Part shown: positions 23,231 to 33,948 of the stretch, piece by piece | How the letters are laid out: every line of letters begins with the position of its first letter | Numbering within the stretch: position 1 is the stretch's first letter | Assembly (NCBI RefSeq): GCF_008831285.2 | Contig: NC_045145.1 | Coordinates: 6,262,802-6,326,801 of the forward strand | From: Nymphaea colorata | Taxonomy: Eukaryota; Streptophyta; Magnoliopsida; Nymphaeales; Nymphaeaceae | DNA length: 64,000 nucleotides | Direction: 5' to 3' | Made by a program: the position numbers and the translations under genes | The notes under the pieces: model-generated | Database searches by the model: none | The model's input: only the letters and a program-made list of their open reading frames with translations | Told to the model about the DNA's origin: nothing

Positions 23231-23280
23231 GTCGTCGAAGGCTATTCTAAAATTTGAAAAAGGATTTCACAAAAAATAAT

Positions 23281-26200
23281 TGTGAAACATTTCAATTTTA
23301 AAGCGAATTTTGAACCCCAAACCCAATTTAGGTTCAATTCATGAATTTAATTTGTGGTACAAATCCCAATGTAGGATTACAATTTGATATCTAAATCCAG
23401 TATGCAATTGTCATTTCAAATTCAAATTCGGTTTTAAAATGAAAAGTGGACTTAGTTAAGATCCATTATGCCAGGTGGGACCCATGTGTGGGCCCCAACT
23501 AGTTTGCATGGGCAAGGGCCCACCCAAGGAAGAACACACCTTCCACTTTCATTAAAAATATCCTTTTGACCTACAAGATTAAAATAATTGGAGAATCTAA
23601 AAAGGAAAAAAGAGATTAAAATAATCGAGAAAAGATCTCCTTTAATAACGGAGGAGACAAGCTTTAAAGAGGCCAACATGCATTGGCCCCTCTACGCATG
23701 TCATAATAGGTGTGTCTCAAACTCACTTAATTGTAAGTGGGTTTGAACCAGACTCACCCAGATGTGGCACCCCATCTACTGGGCTCAGCCAAACATGAGC
23801 ATAGTCAAAATAGGTCAGGTTTATACATGTTGTCCAATCTTGTCATAGGATGGAAATAACCCTTGACTAAAACAACAATGCTTCGGCTGATTAAGCTCAG
23901 TCGATGCTCATTTCAAAATTAAACATAGTTAAACATAATTAAGTGCCTTCTAAGTATCAAATGCTATCAAACTTGTCTCGAAGTTAAAAGCATAAATGGG
24001 ATGTTGACCTTGTACAAACTATCCCGTCAATTCAATTTCAGGATAGAATTGTCCTTCTCAGTCCAATTCAATTGGTAAAATCCTAAATTAGGTTTTTTTA
24101 CAGACCAATTATGTAACTGAACTCATAAATTGTACATGTGAAATATGCAAATGTAAATTCGGATTAGGGTTTTGATCAAGTCAAACCCATTTTTAATCAA
24201 ATTTAGGATGAAAATGTCCTTTCAAATTTAATTTGATACAATGGATTTAAAAATCCTTGTAAATGAAACTTGATTATTGAACTTGTAGCAAATAAAATCT
24301 ATAATTCAATATGATTTAAGGCTAGATCACTAGGTCAAAGTCCAGTGAGCTCAAGTCATTCGAAGTCAAAGTCAAAGGCCATTTTTGCAAAAAATGGAAG
24401 TTTAATTTGCAGCTAAGTACAAAACTAAGTTTTGAAATTAATTCTAATTTGATTTGACTTGGTCAAAGTCACGGTGGACTTGACAAGGCCAAGGCACACC
24501 TAGCTCATAATTCAAAAGGAGATTAAATAATTAATCTTCCTTCCCTAATCATCAATCCAAACTTTTGGATTTGACCAATAAGAAAGAAACAAGACTTTCT
24601 AGTATTGGTCAAGCCTTGAGGCAACATGAAGTGGCAGCCATGTCAACCATATAAAAATTTTAAATAGGTAATCTTTCCTCCTAGGAAAAATCATTGATTG
24701 GTTGGTCCATGCCACATCACTTGACTGGACCAGCCCTCACTTGCCAGCTCAAAAGAATGTCTCCCAGGGGGGGGGGATATTTTCTTTCTTTCCTTTTTCT
24801 TTCTTTTTTTTTCATCTTAAAGAGAGAAATAAATAGGGGGAGCAGCCGTTTCTCTCCTAGTTAAAGAAAATATTTTTTTAAAAGCAAGAGATAACATGTA
24901 CTGCATGCAACTAGTAGAGTAAACTTCTTTTAAATTTTATTAGCTGCATGGCTTGAATAGAGGCATGCACCCAATGAATGTTGATTTTCACCTAACTCAG
25001 TCCATACATTGCTTGGCGTGCAAGCACAAAGGGGCTGAAATCTCCATATAAACCCTCTCTACACAAATTAGAGGGAAACTTTTTTGCTAAGTGATCTCTC
25101 TCTCTTTCTCTCTCTCGTTCTCCCTCTCCATCATAACCAAGAAGAAGAAGAAGAAGAAGAAGAAGAAGAAGAAGAAGAAGAAGAAGCAATAGCTGTCCTA
25201 GCAAAGAGGTCTTTCTCTCTCCCTTCCTTCTACCGATTTTGCTAAGTTAGGCCCTTCTCTTGGGCTCTTGCTTAGGATTTTTGGTTTTAGGAAAACAATT
25301 ACAGCCTCAAAGACTAGAAAATTTTCTCCTGCTATTGATTTTACTAAGCTGGAATCCTCTTTGGATTCTTGATTAGGATAATTGGTTTTAGGAAGCCATC
25401 GGAGTTGTCTTGTCTTCCACTTCCAAGGATCATTCAACAAGATAGGGGTTTCTCTTTTCCTACATCTTATATTCATTTTCTTGAATGAGTGACAATATCA
25501 TGGGAGGGCTTCTACTTATCATAATTTTCAGCTGGGAATGATGTCCAGCGAGGGAGCCAACATGAATTTGTATAAGATAACATGCATTACGTGCATGCAT
25601 CTCCCATTTTTTCAAGGACTTTCCTATATGGAACAGTTAATTGAAAGGCACAAGGACATGCCCTTTGAACCAAATTTCTAACTCGAACCATGGGTGAAGC
25701 CCACGGTGAGTTGGATCTAAATAGAAGAGAGAGTTAATTTATATGCTCCAACGCATGCATTTCCCCCTTTCTTAAGAGCCCATTAGGGACAGCTCATCTA
25801 TTACATTGGATGAGATCCACCCTTACATGGCCACAAAAATGCATATTTGCTTGAGAGGATCTATTGATTTCCTTTCATTTCAATTTACATTTTTATGATT
25901 TTCATAATTTGCTATAATTTCTCTTGATAAAAGGTTGGGTGTGTGTGTGTCATTGCATATGAGAATATCTATCTTCCTTCCGAGATTAGATTAAGTTCAC
26001 ATCCTTAAGCTAATTTGAAGGAGACAATTTTCCCAACATTGAACCTTGCTTGCTCAAGGCAACTAGGTTAACCAATTTGAAATTTGAAAATCAGTTGTAG
26101 GTCAGCCATATACATGTAATATGTTTGATCTGAAAACCCAAATTTTAATTTTCCAAATGATATTTGAAACTTCAAAAGTTTTAGTTCTTGAACATTTAAT

Positions 26201-26989
26201 TTCAGCTCAAAAGAAGGTACAAATTTGTCTTTTCCTATGTAACTATGTCAAATTCCTAGTTTTGCCAAAATCGTCATTATAGAGAGTAGCTTCTAATATG
26301 GCTGATTTCATGATTTCATAATTTACATTTCAACTTGCAATTGGTCTGGTTGTCACCTTAAGACACCGCAAAAATTCATCCAAAAGATGTAACTATAATG
26401 CTCAAAACCGACAAGAATGATCTTGTCAAATTTGCTCAAAATACTATGGTTTGTTTACTTAATTTTGTCATTAAAACCAATCTTGGAGTAAATATTGCTA
26501 CTAAAAGTTTATTTGAATTTCAACATATATTCCCAATGAGGAAAATAGATATATATTCAAAATATACATATTTTCTCCACCAATTTCGAAATTTAATCTA
26601 TCAAGATTAAGTAAATTTCACTGATTTTACATTCTACTTTGAAGAGAAAGTTCCAAAGTAGATATCATTAATTTGTGACCATTAAAACCAGCATATGGTT
26701 TAATTTTATAGTCATTTAAACATGTGAAGGTGGATGTTTCCACAATTTCCCATTTCAAAATTGGCATGTCCATGTAATTTTAATATTTTTCTTTCATTTT
26801 CAAGAGTTTTATCTATTTTAATAGATATCTCAAGCTTATAGACAATATTCTAGTGACTATACTTGATCCAATATCAAGTGTAACCTAGAGCTCGTCCTGT
26901 ATACCCAATTGCACATAAAATTTACTTCTCATTTCATGAATTTATGTATGATGGAATGAAAAATTAATGCACGTGTACGTATTCAGAGT
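23281..26989. other. AT-rich non-coding DNA
   Basis: Low-complexity text dominated by TCAAATT, AATTTAGG and GATTTGA words (23290-24450), possibly an old LTR or leader. No frame with a recognisable product; a leucine-only minus frame at 25204-24992 is a translation of the AAG microsatellite. Confidence 0.5.
25139..25186. repeat. (AAG)n microsatellite
   Basis: About sixteen perfect AAG units on the plus strand, preceded by a CT-rich tract (25097-25128). Confidence 0.95.
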
Positions 26990-28225
26990 AAATGAGTGTG
27001 AAGAATGTATGTATGCATATAGTTTATTTTCTTAACTCATGCATGCACACACTCATGCAATGTGCATCATCTTTACAAAATAAGTGAATCAATTCCAAGT
27101 TGCAAAATATGATGAAGTCATATTGCAACAAAAAATTCAGATCCTCATTTATTTTTAAAAGAAAACATGAAATTTTATCAATTTTGGTGACAATGCATTT
27201 GAAACTTGGCATTTTACTATATCTTCCAAGACAAAATCTTGGAATCCCCATTTTGCCAAAAATTAGGCTTTGCTTATGAACTTGGAATATTTACAATCTT
27301 CTCTAAAAGAGAATTTGGTACAATTTCAACTCAAGACTCCAATTGTTCGCTCTCAATCAACTGATTTTGTCAAAAGAGATTTTCAAATTAGATCATTCGA
27401 TCCATTTTTAAGCTAAGTAAGAGTGAAGAATGTGTATATGTATATACTTTATTTTCTTAACTCATGCATGCACTCACGCAGTCACACACATGTGCACCAT
27501 CCTTAGAAAATGAGTGAACCAATTTCAAGTTGCAAAACATGACCAAGTCAAATTGCAATAGAGAATTGAGATCCTCACTTATTTTTGAAAAGAAAACATG
27601 AAATTTTATCAAATTCAGTAACAATGTATTTGAAACTTGGCATTTTACTATATCTTCCAAGATAAAATCTTGGAATCCCTATTTTGCCAAAATAAGCTTT
27701 GCTTATGAATTTGGAAAATTTACAATCTTCTCTAAGGGGCCGTTTGATGGTCAGAAAAAAATTTCTGGAAAAAAAATTTCTAGAAAAAAATTTTTGGAAT
27801 TGAAGAAACGGAAAAATTTTTCCGTTTTTCCAAAACCAGTTTGTGTTTGTTATGGAGGAATTATTTTTCTAGAAAAAAATTTCTTTGTTTGATGGGAATG
27901 GTGAGGAAGAAGGAGGAAGAAGAGAAGGAGGGAGGAGGGAGAAAAAATTTCCTCCTCCAATGGTCACAAAAAAATTTCTGGAACAATTTCTCCACCCCTC
28001 TGGCTGGAGAAATTTTTCCGAAAATATTTTTCCAGAATCATCTCCAACGGTCCAAATTTTTTTTCCATGTTTGATGAAATGGAAAAGTTTTAAAAATTTG
28101 AATTTTTTTTCCTGTTGAACAGTGCTTTTCCTGCCAACCAAACGCCCCCTTAGGGACACCAACCTTTTAATCTCAATCAACTGATTTTGTCAAAAGAGAT
28201 TTTCAAATTAGATCATTCTATGAAT
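26990..28225. repeat. Tandem duplication with 425-bp period, second copy interrupted by a MITE
   Basis: Copy 1 (26990-27418) and copy 2 (27419-28225) share long blocks: TTTATTTTCTTAACTCATGC (27023 and 27448, offset 425), AAACTTGGCATTTTACTATA (27201 and 27630), ACAATCTTCTCTAA (27293 and 27722) and GATTTTGTCAAAAGAGATTT (27363 and 28184). The last pair is further apart because a 422-base element sits in copy 2. Substitutions are moderate, so the duplication is not recent. Confidence 0.85.
27732..28153. mobile_element. 422-bp MITE with CTAAGGGGsCGTTTG terminal inverted repeats
   Basis: The left end CTAAGGGGCCGTTTG and the right end CAAACGCCCCCTTAG are inverted repeats with one mismatch. The next ~20 bases also pair loosely, and the interior has many TTTTTCTGGAAAAA-type near-palindromes, so it can fold strongly. 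Copy 1 of the surrounding duplication is an empty site that dates the insertion after the duplication. GGGCGTTTG ends are common in plant hAT-like MITEs; TAA/TTA flanks would also fit PIF/Harbinger, so the class is open. Confidence 0.75.
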
Positions 28226-29379
28226 TTTCGACCCATTCAAATCAAGTTCATTCTAGAAAATTTGCTTCCAACTAATTTTCCAACTTCAAATCCAATTTTC
28301 TATTTACTAATCAAAAATTTAAAATCCAGTTTCCAGTTCAAATCCAATTTTCAAATCAAATTTCTCAAATCTATCAATTTTTCGGATAAAATCGGTGGTC
28401 CCAGTTCAAAACAATTTGAATAACATTCAATTTCCAATTTTCAAATTTGCTGAAATTCAAAAGAATTCAGTCAAATTTCCAAAACAAATTGAATTTCTAA
28501 ATAACTTGTCAAAACAAGTTAAATGTCCAAACAACTTGTCCAAAATTTATTCCAATTTATTTAAACAAGTTCAAAAAGTAGTTTGTTCAAAAGCAAGTTC
28601 AAAATGAACATCAAAATCCAATTTAAAACCTTTATGCACAAGCATATAAGGTGCATCAATTGAATGAATTGTACAATGTTTGAAAAATGGTTAGTCCTTG
28701 GCCCAATTACCCTTGTTAAAGGCATGATGAATGGTCGGACATCATACCAATGTGTGGATCCCTTTCTCTAGCAATTTTTCAAAACCAAAATTTCAATTTT
28801 GCTGCTATGTGTGGCTCCCCATTAGTGGGAGGGTTGTGAATAAATGGCAATCATGGTGGGACCCATCATCGCCTGTCTAAGAATGTGTAAATTATTTACA
28901 AGTCATTTTCCAATGAAAGATATCAAAAGCACGAAAATTATTCGTAGCCATACCTACATGCATATTTGTTTGCATTTAGAACTAATTGAGGAGAAAACAT
29001 GTTTCTCTTAGTTCAAGAATTAATCATACCCCACTCAATTTCGAAGATGTATGGAACCCATGTGTGATTTCTAATTTTCAAAGTTATCTCTTAAGAATGT
29101 ACGTAGTAGAACCATTTTACATATGATCATGAATTTTTAAAATTCAATCCTCTACCTATAGCAAGTCCCACCAATCTTCATGTTGCTTGGATATTTCTCA
29201 GATAGTAGTCTAAGGGATAGCCTTACAATTGGACCACCCAATTGGATTGAAAAGTTTCCTCATTAATACTAAAACAAACAATAGTCCCTGTATATCAACG
29301 GGTGCACAAGGAGAAATGGAAAACCTCAAAATTTAGAAGACCTTTGTTGAAGTCTATGCCACCTAAGGTAAAAGGGGAA
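28226..29379. other. AT-rich non-coding DNA
   Basis: 28226-28620 is low-complexity text of CAAATT/CCAATTTTC words. The rest shows no gene, repeat end or structure that I can name. Confidence 0.5.
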
Positions 29380-29800
29380 AGGCGACGAGAGGGAGGAACG
29401 AAGGCACAGGGAGGGGCAACGGCCAGGGCCGGAAGTTATGGCCGGAAGGGCCGGCGGTGACCGCCGGTTCAGTCGATGGCCGGCCGTTCGCCTACCGTGA
29501 GGCATGTCCGCCTTCCTTCACGGTACAGGCAGAGGAGCGGGAGAAAGGGCTTCGCCCGATTCCGGCACCCACCTCCACATCTCCACCACCGGGGAGTTCC
29601 CTGTCACCGGACGGCACTGTGCCACCCGCCGGTGCCCACGCAAAGTCCCCGAAGGCCCGCCGGAGGCGATTTCGCTGTTCGCCTGCCGTTCGGTGCTTGG
29701 AGGGCGAACGGCGGTTTCGCTGCCTGCAAGCCGTCGGGCGGGAGGCAGTGTGTCGAACCGGGTCGGGTCTTGACAGACCCGATCCAGATCCATCAGTTTA
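29380..29800. other. GC-rich, CpG-rich island
   Basis: Abrupt rise in G+C within AT-rich DNA, with many GGCCGG and CCGCC words and three overlapping open frames on both strands, as expected from a lack of stop codons. It ends in GGGTCGGGTC-TTGA-CAGACCCGATCC, a GC hairpin (29761-29785), and a poly(A) run (29803-29815). None of the frames has a recognised motif. It may be the promoter-proximal part of a lost LTR or a host CpG island. Confidence 0.6.
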
Positions 29801-29904
29801 TTAAAAAAAAAAAAAACTCTTCATTTTTGCCGCCTGCCCACCCGCGCCTGTGTTAAAGCTTTTCAGACCGGGTCGGGTCCAGTCGGCCCCGACCCATATC
29901 CATA

Positions 29905-30330
29905 CGGTGATATAGAACCGGTTCATTCAGTTTTAGAACCGGTTCATTCAGTTTAAGACCGATTCAGTTTGTTTTAAAACTGGTTCGCACCTTTCTGAAC
30001 CAATTCAGACCTTTTTGAGGCTGGTTCGGACCTTTCGGTACCGATTCAAACCATTTTGGGACCGGTTCATTCAGTTTTGGAACCGATTCGGGCATTTAGA
30101 AACCGATTTAAGGCATTTTCAAACCGGTTCAGTGGGTTTCGGAGCCGATACGGTCTATTTTTGACCGGTTTGTCCAATTTTTTGACTGGTTCAGCCCTAT
30201 TTAGGGGCATGTGGGTGTTTCTAGTTGCGGTTTAAGAACGATACGGGCCATTTTAAGGCCGATTCAGTGGTTCTTGACCCACTTAAGCACAATTATGGTA
30301 CCGGTTCATAATATTTTGGACTCTTTTGAG
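29905..30330. repeat. Degenerate tandem array of ~20-21-bp units with AACCGGTT core
   Basis: About twenty units follow one another, each with a core like (A)ACCGGTTCA, diverged to ACCGATTCA, ACTGGTTCG or ACCAATTCA, and a T-rich spacer. Core-to-core distances are almost always 20-21 bases, about two helical turns. The core is palindromic. Stops occur in all frames, so it is not a coding repeat now. It sits between the GC-rich island and the copia leader. Confidence 0.85.
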
Positions 30331-30590
30331 CCTATTTTATTAAACCATTTGGTTTTGGGTTTAATGTAGAGAAAATTTTGTATGTAATTTGGTTTATGCA
30401 TCATGTTTTGCATGTTATTAAAGTTGTGGTGTGCTTTAGATAAATGTTTGGATTATGAATTTGATCTTTGGCCATGTCTATTGTTTGAAATGAGTAAGTT
30501 TGTACTTTATGTCGCAAAAGTGACCTCTGTTGTACGAATTTGCCTGTTTTGAACATTCGATGATAGTATACTTGATCCATGCGAACAATG

Positions 30591-30800
30591 ATCAACCCAA
30601 AGGAGGATTGTTGTTTGGTCAGGTTTAAGTATACAGGGCAATGAATATGTGATAATTTTTCAGGTTTCCATGTGAATAGTGAGTCAATCCAAAGATGGAC
30701 TCGTTGTTTGACAGAGTTAATTATCTATATTCATTGTTGACCAAGAATACCACTTGCAGTTAGTATTTCAATCCAAAGATTGGATATTAACGTTGCACCG
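30591..30800 (+). repeat. Three diverged leader repeats upstream of the copia gag
   Basis: TCAACCCAAAGGAGGATTG (about 30592), TCAATCCAAAGATGGACTCG (about 30684) and TCAATCCAAAGATTGGATAT (about 30767) start three related units, each followed by GTTGTTTG or similar and a CAGGTT/CAGAGTTA piece. Each unit can fold on itself (AATCC...GGATT). They belong to the untranslated leader of the copia element. Confidence 0.6.
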
Positions 30801-30929
30801 GTACTTTGTGATGGGATTTAGGCCATTGTATTTAAATTCATTTATATTTGTTATTTCATCTTTGTACATGTATTGATTTTGAGCATGTTTGGTATTTTTG
30901 TTCTTTGTACAGTGAGTTCTGCTTCCATG

Positions 30930-31657
30930 ATACCTGTAAATTTGAGTACTATTCCTGAGTTAAATGGTTCGAATTTTAAGGACTGGAAAGAAACTGTTAT
31001 GATTGTTCTGGGTTGTATGGATCTAGACCTTGCATTTAGGGAGTCATGCCCACCTCATCCAACAGATCAAAGTTCCCATGAGGATAAGCGGTGCTTTGAA
31101 CGGTGGGAACGCTCAAACCGCATGTGTCTAATGATCATGAAGAGATCAATCCCAGAAAATTTTAGGGGCTCTATTACTGAAAAGGATAGTGCCAAGGCGT
31201 TCCTTGAAGAGATTGAAAAACGTTTTGCTAAAAATGAAAAGGCTCTCTTTTGAGTAAACTTGTGACGTTGAAGTATAAAAGTAAGGAGAACATACGGGAG
31301 CACATTATGGAAATGTCTCATCTTGCTTCAGAATTACAGGCGCTAGGTCTGAGGTTACTCGAAGACTTTATAGTACATATGGTTCTTTTTTCTCTTCCAC
31401 GACAGTTTGGACAGTTTAAAGTTAGTTATAACTGTCATAAGGAGAAGTGGACTCTTAATGAGCTCATTTCGCACTGTGTAGAAGAAGAGGAGAGATTGAA
31501 GCATGTTATGATAGAAAGTGCTCACTTGGCTACTACGCCTAAAAGTAAGAAAAGAAAGATTATTAAAGAAGTTGCAGTTGATCACGCATATATCAAGAAA
31601 CAAAAGAAGCATAAGGCAAATCAAGTTGCTTCTTTTGCAAGGATGAAGGTCATATGA
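30930..31657 (+). pseudogene. copia gag (UBN2-type), frameshifted
   Basis: The first part reads SMIPVNLSTIPELNGSNFKD then WKETVMIVLGCMDLDLAF, the typical copia gag start (LNGxNFxxWK). It ends shortly after KRFAKNEKALF at 31253. The second frame (31250-31657) continues with LVTLKYKSKENIREHIMEMS, ASELQALGLRLLEDFIVHMV, LFSLPRQFGQFKVSYNCHKE and a Lys-rich tail, so the two frames overlap by a few bases at a single shift. Together they cover the expected capsid length. An AG acceptor-like TTTGTACAG lies just before the probable start ATG near 30928. The product would assemble virus-like particles. Confidence 0.8.
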
Positions 31658-31900
31658 AGAATGATTGTACTAAGTATCACGCATGACGTGAAAAGAAAGG
31701 TACGATTCTTACTTTGGTTTGTTCTGAGGTTAATTTAATTTCAGTACAAAGGCACTTGTGGGTAGATTCGGTTGCTACTACTCACATAAGTGTTTCTATG
31801 TAGGGCTGCCTAAATTGTCAGACGCCAATTGATGCTGAAAGATTCATCTATGTGGGCCATGACATAAAGGCGAAGATTGAAGCCATAGCAGATTTTTGGG
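31625..31900 (+). pseudogene. copia zinc knuckle and protease start, inactivated
   Basis: The bases after 31625 give CFFCKDEGHMKNDC, a perfect C-x2-C-x4-H-x4-C zinc knuckle, in a frame different from the gag frame. Further on HLWVDSVATTHISVSM is the retropepsin active-site strand; copia proteases have DSGATTHI, so the glycine next to the catalytic aspartate is valine here. A stop follows at once. Then CLNCQTPIDAERFIYVGH is the conserved flap side. Confidence 0.75.
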
Positions 31901-31903
31901 TTA

Positions 31904-32230
31904 TTGTTAAAGACTGGTTGTTATTTGAATTTGACAGAAACTTATGTAATACCGTCTTTTAGACGGAATTTGGTTGTTATTTCCTTACTGAACAAATTTG
32001 GTTATTATTGTTCATTTGGAGGAAGTAAATTTCAGTTGTTTCTGCACTCAAATTTGATTGCCACTGGTTCTTTGTCTAGTAGCGATAACCTTTATTTGCT
32101 TGATACGGTTGCTTCATATAATGAAACATTGCATGTTACGTTTAGTGGTACTAAAATAAAATTAGCCAAAGAGAATTCTGCTATGTTATGGCGTTGGCGC
32201 TTAAGACATATCTCTGAAAAGAGAATATAA
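31904..32230 (+). pseudogene. copia GAG-pre-integrase fragment
   Basis: The frame reads LNLTETYVIPSFRRNLVVIS, LLNKFGYYCSFGG and SAMLWRWRLRHISEKRI. Copia elements have LxDxLYVPSxRRNLISVSxL and xLWHxRLGHIS here; the WH-RLGH histidines have become Trp-Arg and Arg-His, so the zinc-binding integrase N-terminus is damaged. Text like CIECIKEK follows at 32286, after which the integrase catalytic core is absent. Confidence 0.75.
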
Positions 32231-32519
32231 AGGCTTATGTCAAAAGGAATTCTTGAGTCCCTTGATTTTGCAGACTTTAATGTTTGCATTGAATGCATAA
32301 AGGAAAAATGAACAAACATTATGAGGTTATAAGTTTTTATAATCCAAGTCTTTCTTTTAAACGGGAAACACCCATTTCTTTGAGGATATTGAGTTTGAGA
32401 GGTGATCAGGTTATGAACATTGCCTTTGAAGAGGGACCTGAGTCCACTCTATTCAGAAGAAGACAATGATGTCTATCTCCATACTGAAAAACAAACTCAA
32501 CAACCTCAAGAAAATTAAG

Positions 32520-32880
32520 TAGAGGTGTCACTAAGGAAATCCATATATGGACTAAAGCAAGTTTTCTAGTCAATGGTATTACAAACTTCATCAAGTTATA
32601 GTTTCATTTGGTTTCGAAACTAATATGGTTGATGAATGTGTATACCAAAAGTTCAGTGGGGGCAAATTTATCTTTCTGGTTTTATATGTCGTTGATATAT
32701 TGCTAGCAAGTAATGATGTAGGCATATTACATGAAACTAAGAATTTCTTGTCAACAAAGTTTGACATGAAGGATCTTGGTTGTGCATCTTTTGTATTAGG
32801 GATCCAAATATTTCGAGATCGTTTTCGGGGTATTCTTTGGATTATCACAAAAGGCCTACATTAATAAGGTGCTTCACCGA
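32520..32880 (+). pseudogene. copia reverse transcriptase fragment with altered YVDD
   Basis: The conserved block IYGLKQ is visible near 32548, and the frame 32625-32864 gives DECVYQKFSGGKFIFLVLYV then VDILLASND, TKNFLSTKFDMKDLGCASFV and LGIQIFRD. The catalytic YVDD box of copia RT is YVVD here: the first aspartate has changed to valine by a single base. The surrounding residues match well, so this is a fairly young defect. The frame ends with a short GLH tail. Confidence 0.85.
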
Positions 32881-33274
32881 TATGACATGAAAAGTTGTAA
32901 ACCAGGAGATACTCCAGTTGCTAAAGGAAACAAGTTTAGTCTCAAACAAGTGCCCCAAAAGTAAAATCGAATCTAAGGAAATGGAAAGGATTCCCTATTC
33001 GTCTGTTGTGGGAAGCCGTATGTATGCTCAGGTTTGTACTCGTCTGGATATTGCATTTATCGTGGGAATGTGAGGCAGATACTTAAGTAATCCAGGTATG
33101 AATCATTGGAAAGCAGCCAAAAGGGTATTGAGGTACTTACAAAGAACAAAAGGTTTTGTGCTCACATACTGGAAGTCAGACCAGTAGGAGATCATTGGGT
33201 ATTCAGATTCTGACTTTGCTGGGTGCCAAGACAATAGCATAGTATGTTACGAGGCATCCAATCAGGTTTTATGA

Positions 33275-33577
33275 TTGCAGAATTTTGTCACGGGGCTGCA
33301 TAATGTGAGTGATATAGAATTACCACTATGGTTGTTGTGTGACAATAATTCAGCAATCATGTACTCTAATAACAGCCGCAGTTTGTCAAAGTCGAAGCAC
33401 ATTGACATTAAGTTTTTGGCTGTTAAAGAAAGGATACAGAATGGTCATGTATCTTTAGAGCATATTGGGACAGACTCTATGATTGCGGATCCGCTTACCA
33501 AAGGTTTAACACCTAAGGTCTTTCACGAACGTGTTGTTCGTATGGGGGTGTTGCCTTTGGATGATGTGCTGGTTTAG
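33275..33577 (+). pseudogene. copia RNase H fragment
   Basis: The frame gives WLLCDNNSAIMYSNNSRSLS, KSKHIDIKFLAVKERIQNGH and DSMIADPLTKGLTPKVFHER. This is the C-terminal half of copia RNase H, including the CDN aspartate, the KHIDIK histidine and the usual ADPLTKGLP end. The part from 33000 to 33270 (SVVGSRMYAQVCTRLDIAFI-like text) is its upstream neighbour in other frames. A stop at 33577 is at the expected place. Confidence 0.8.
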
Positions 33578-33937
33578 TGGGAGTTTGTATTCTGTTTGCT
33601 CTTATGTATGGACACATATTCAGTTTTCTGCAGAATAAAGTTTAAAGTTCTTTGGTTTCATTCTGTGTTTATATGTTTGTGTTTTGATCTCCATAAGGTT
33701 TTAAAGTTGGACCAGTTGAGAATAGACATGTTGTAATCACATTACATGTAATTCTCATGCTATACATCCATATCAGATCTATGTCATTGATTATGTTAAC
33801 ATTTGTGATCATTGAAGGTTTAGCTAATTTTGATATGGTCATGAACGGGATTGGTGAAAATGACGTTTAATAAGATAGCAATTATGAGCTCCTAAGGTTT
33901 TATGTAATGTCTGAATGTATAAAGACATATTTGGCCC

Positions 33938-33948
33938 AAGTGGGAGAT
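33938..33948 (+). promoter_or_regulatory. Polypurine tract of the copia element
   Basis: AAGTGGGAGAT directly before TGTAAGATC, the first bases of the 3' LTR; such a tract primes plus-strand synthesis in copia elements. Confidence 0.7.

Larger units (their letters stand above)
20157..23280 (-). mobile_element. Second Tat-type Ty3/gypsy remnant
   Basis: Homologous to 270-3230 in the same order and orientation: RNase H (20157-20710), RT (20712-21440), protease-like (22240-22640) and gag zinc-knuckle region (22900-23230). Its left end continues, after the 4-kb hAT-like insertion, in the second RNase H and integrase text at 16105-15480. Frames are heavily disrupted and no LTR was recognised. Confidence 0.7.

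Noticed and set aside
22895-23279. Frames on both strands of 73-110 codons
   Set aside because: The family wording of the Tat gag knuckle is found in another minus frame, so these are shadows.
24992-25204. Minus-strand frame with a long leucine run
   Set aside because: It is the translation of the (AAG)n and (CT)n microsatellites and has no other content.
27841-28180. Overlapping frames in the MITE interior on both strands
   Set aside because: Low-complexity AAATTTTTCC and GAGGAAGA text of a non-coding MITE.
29457-29856. Four overlapping frames of 89-126 codons in the GC-rich island
   Set aside because: Overlap on both strands and in all phases is expected where AT-rich stop codons are rare; no motif was recognised.
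29300-30870. A possible 5' LTR of the copia element
   Set aside because: No stretch resembles the 3' LTR at 33949-34421, and no tRNA-Met primer site was found before gag.
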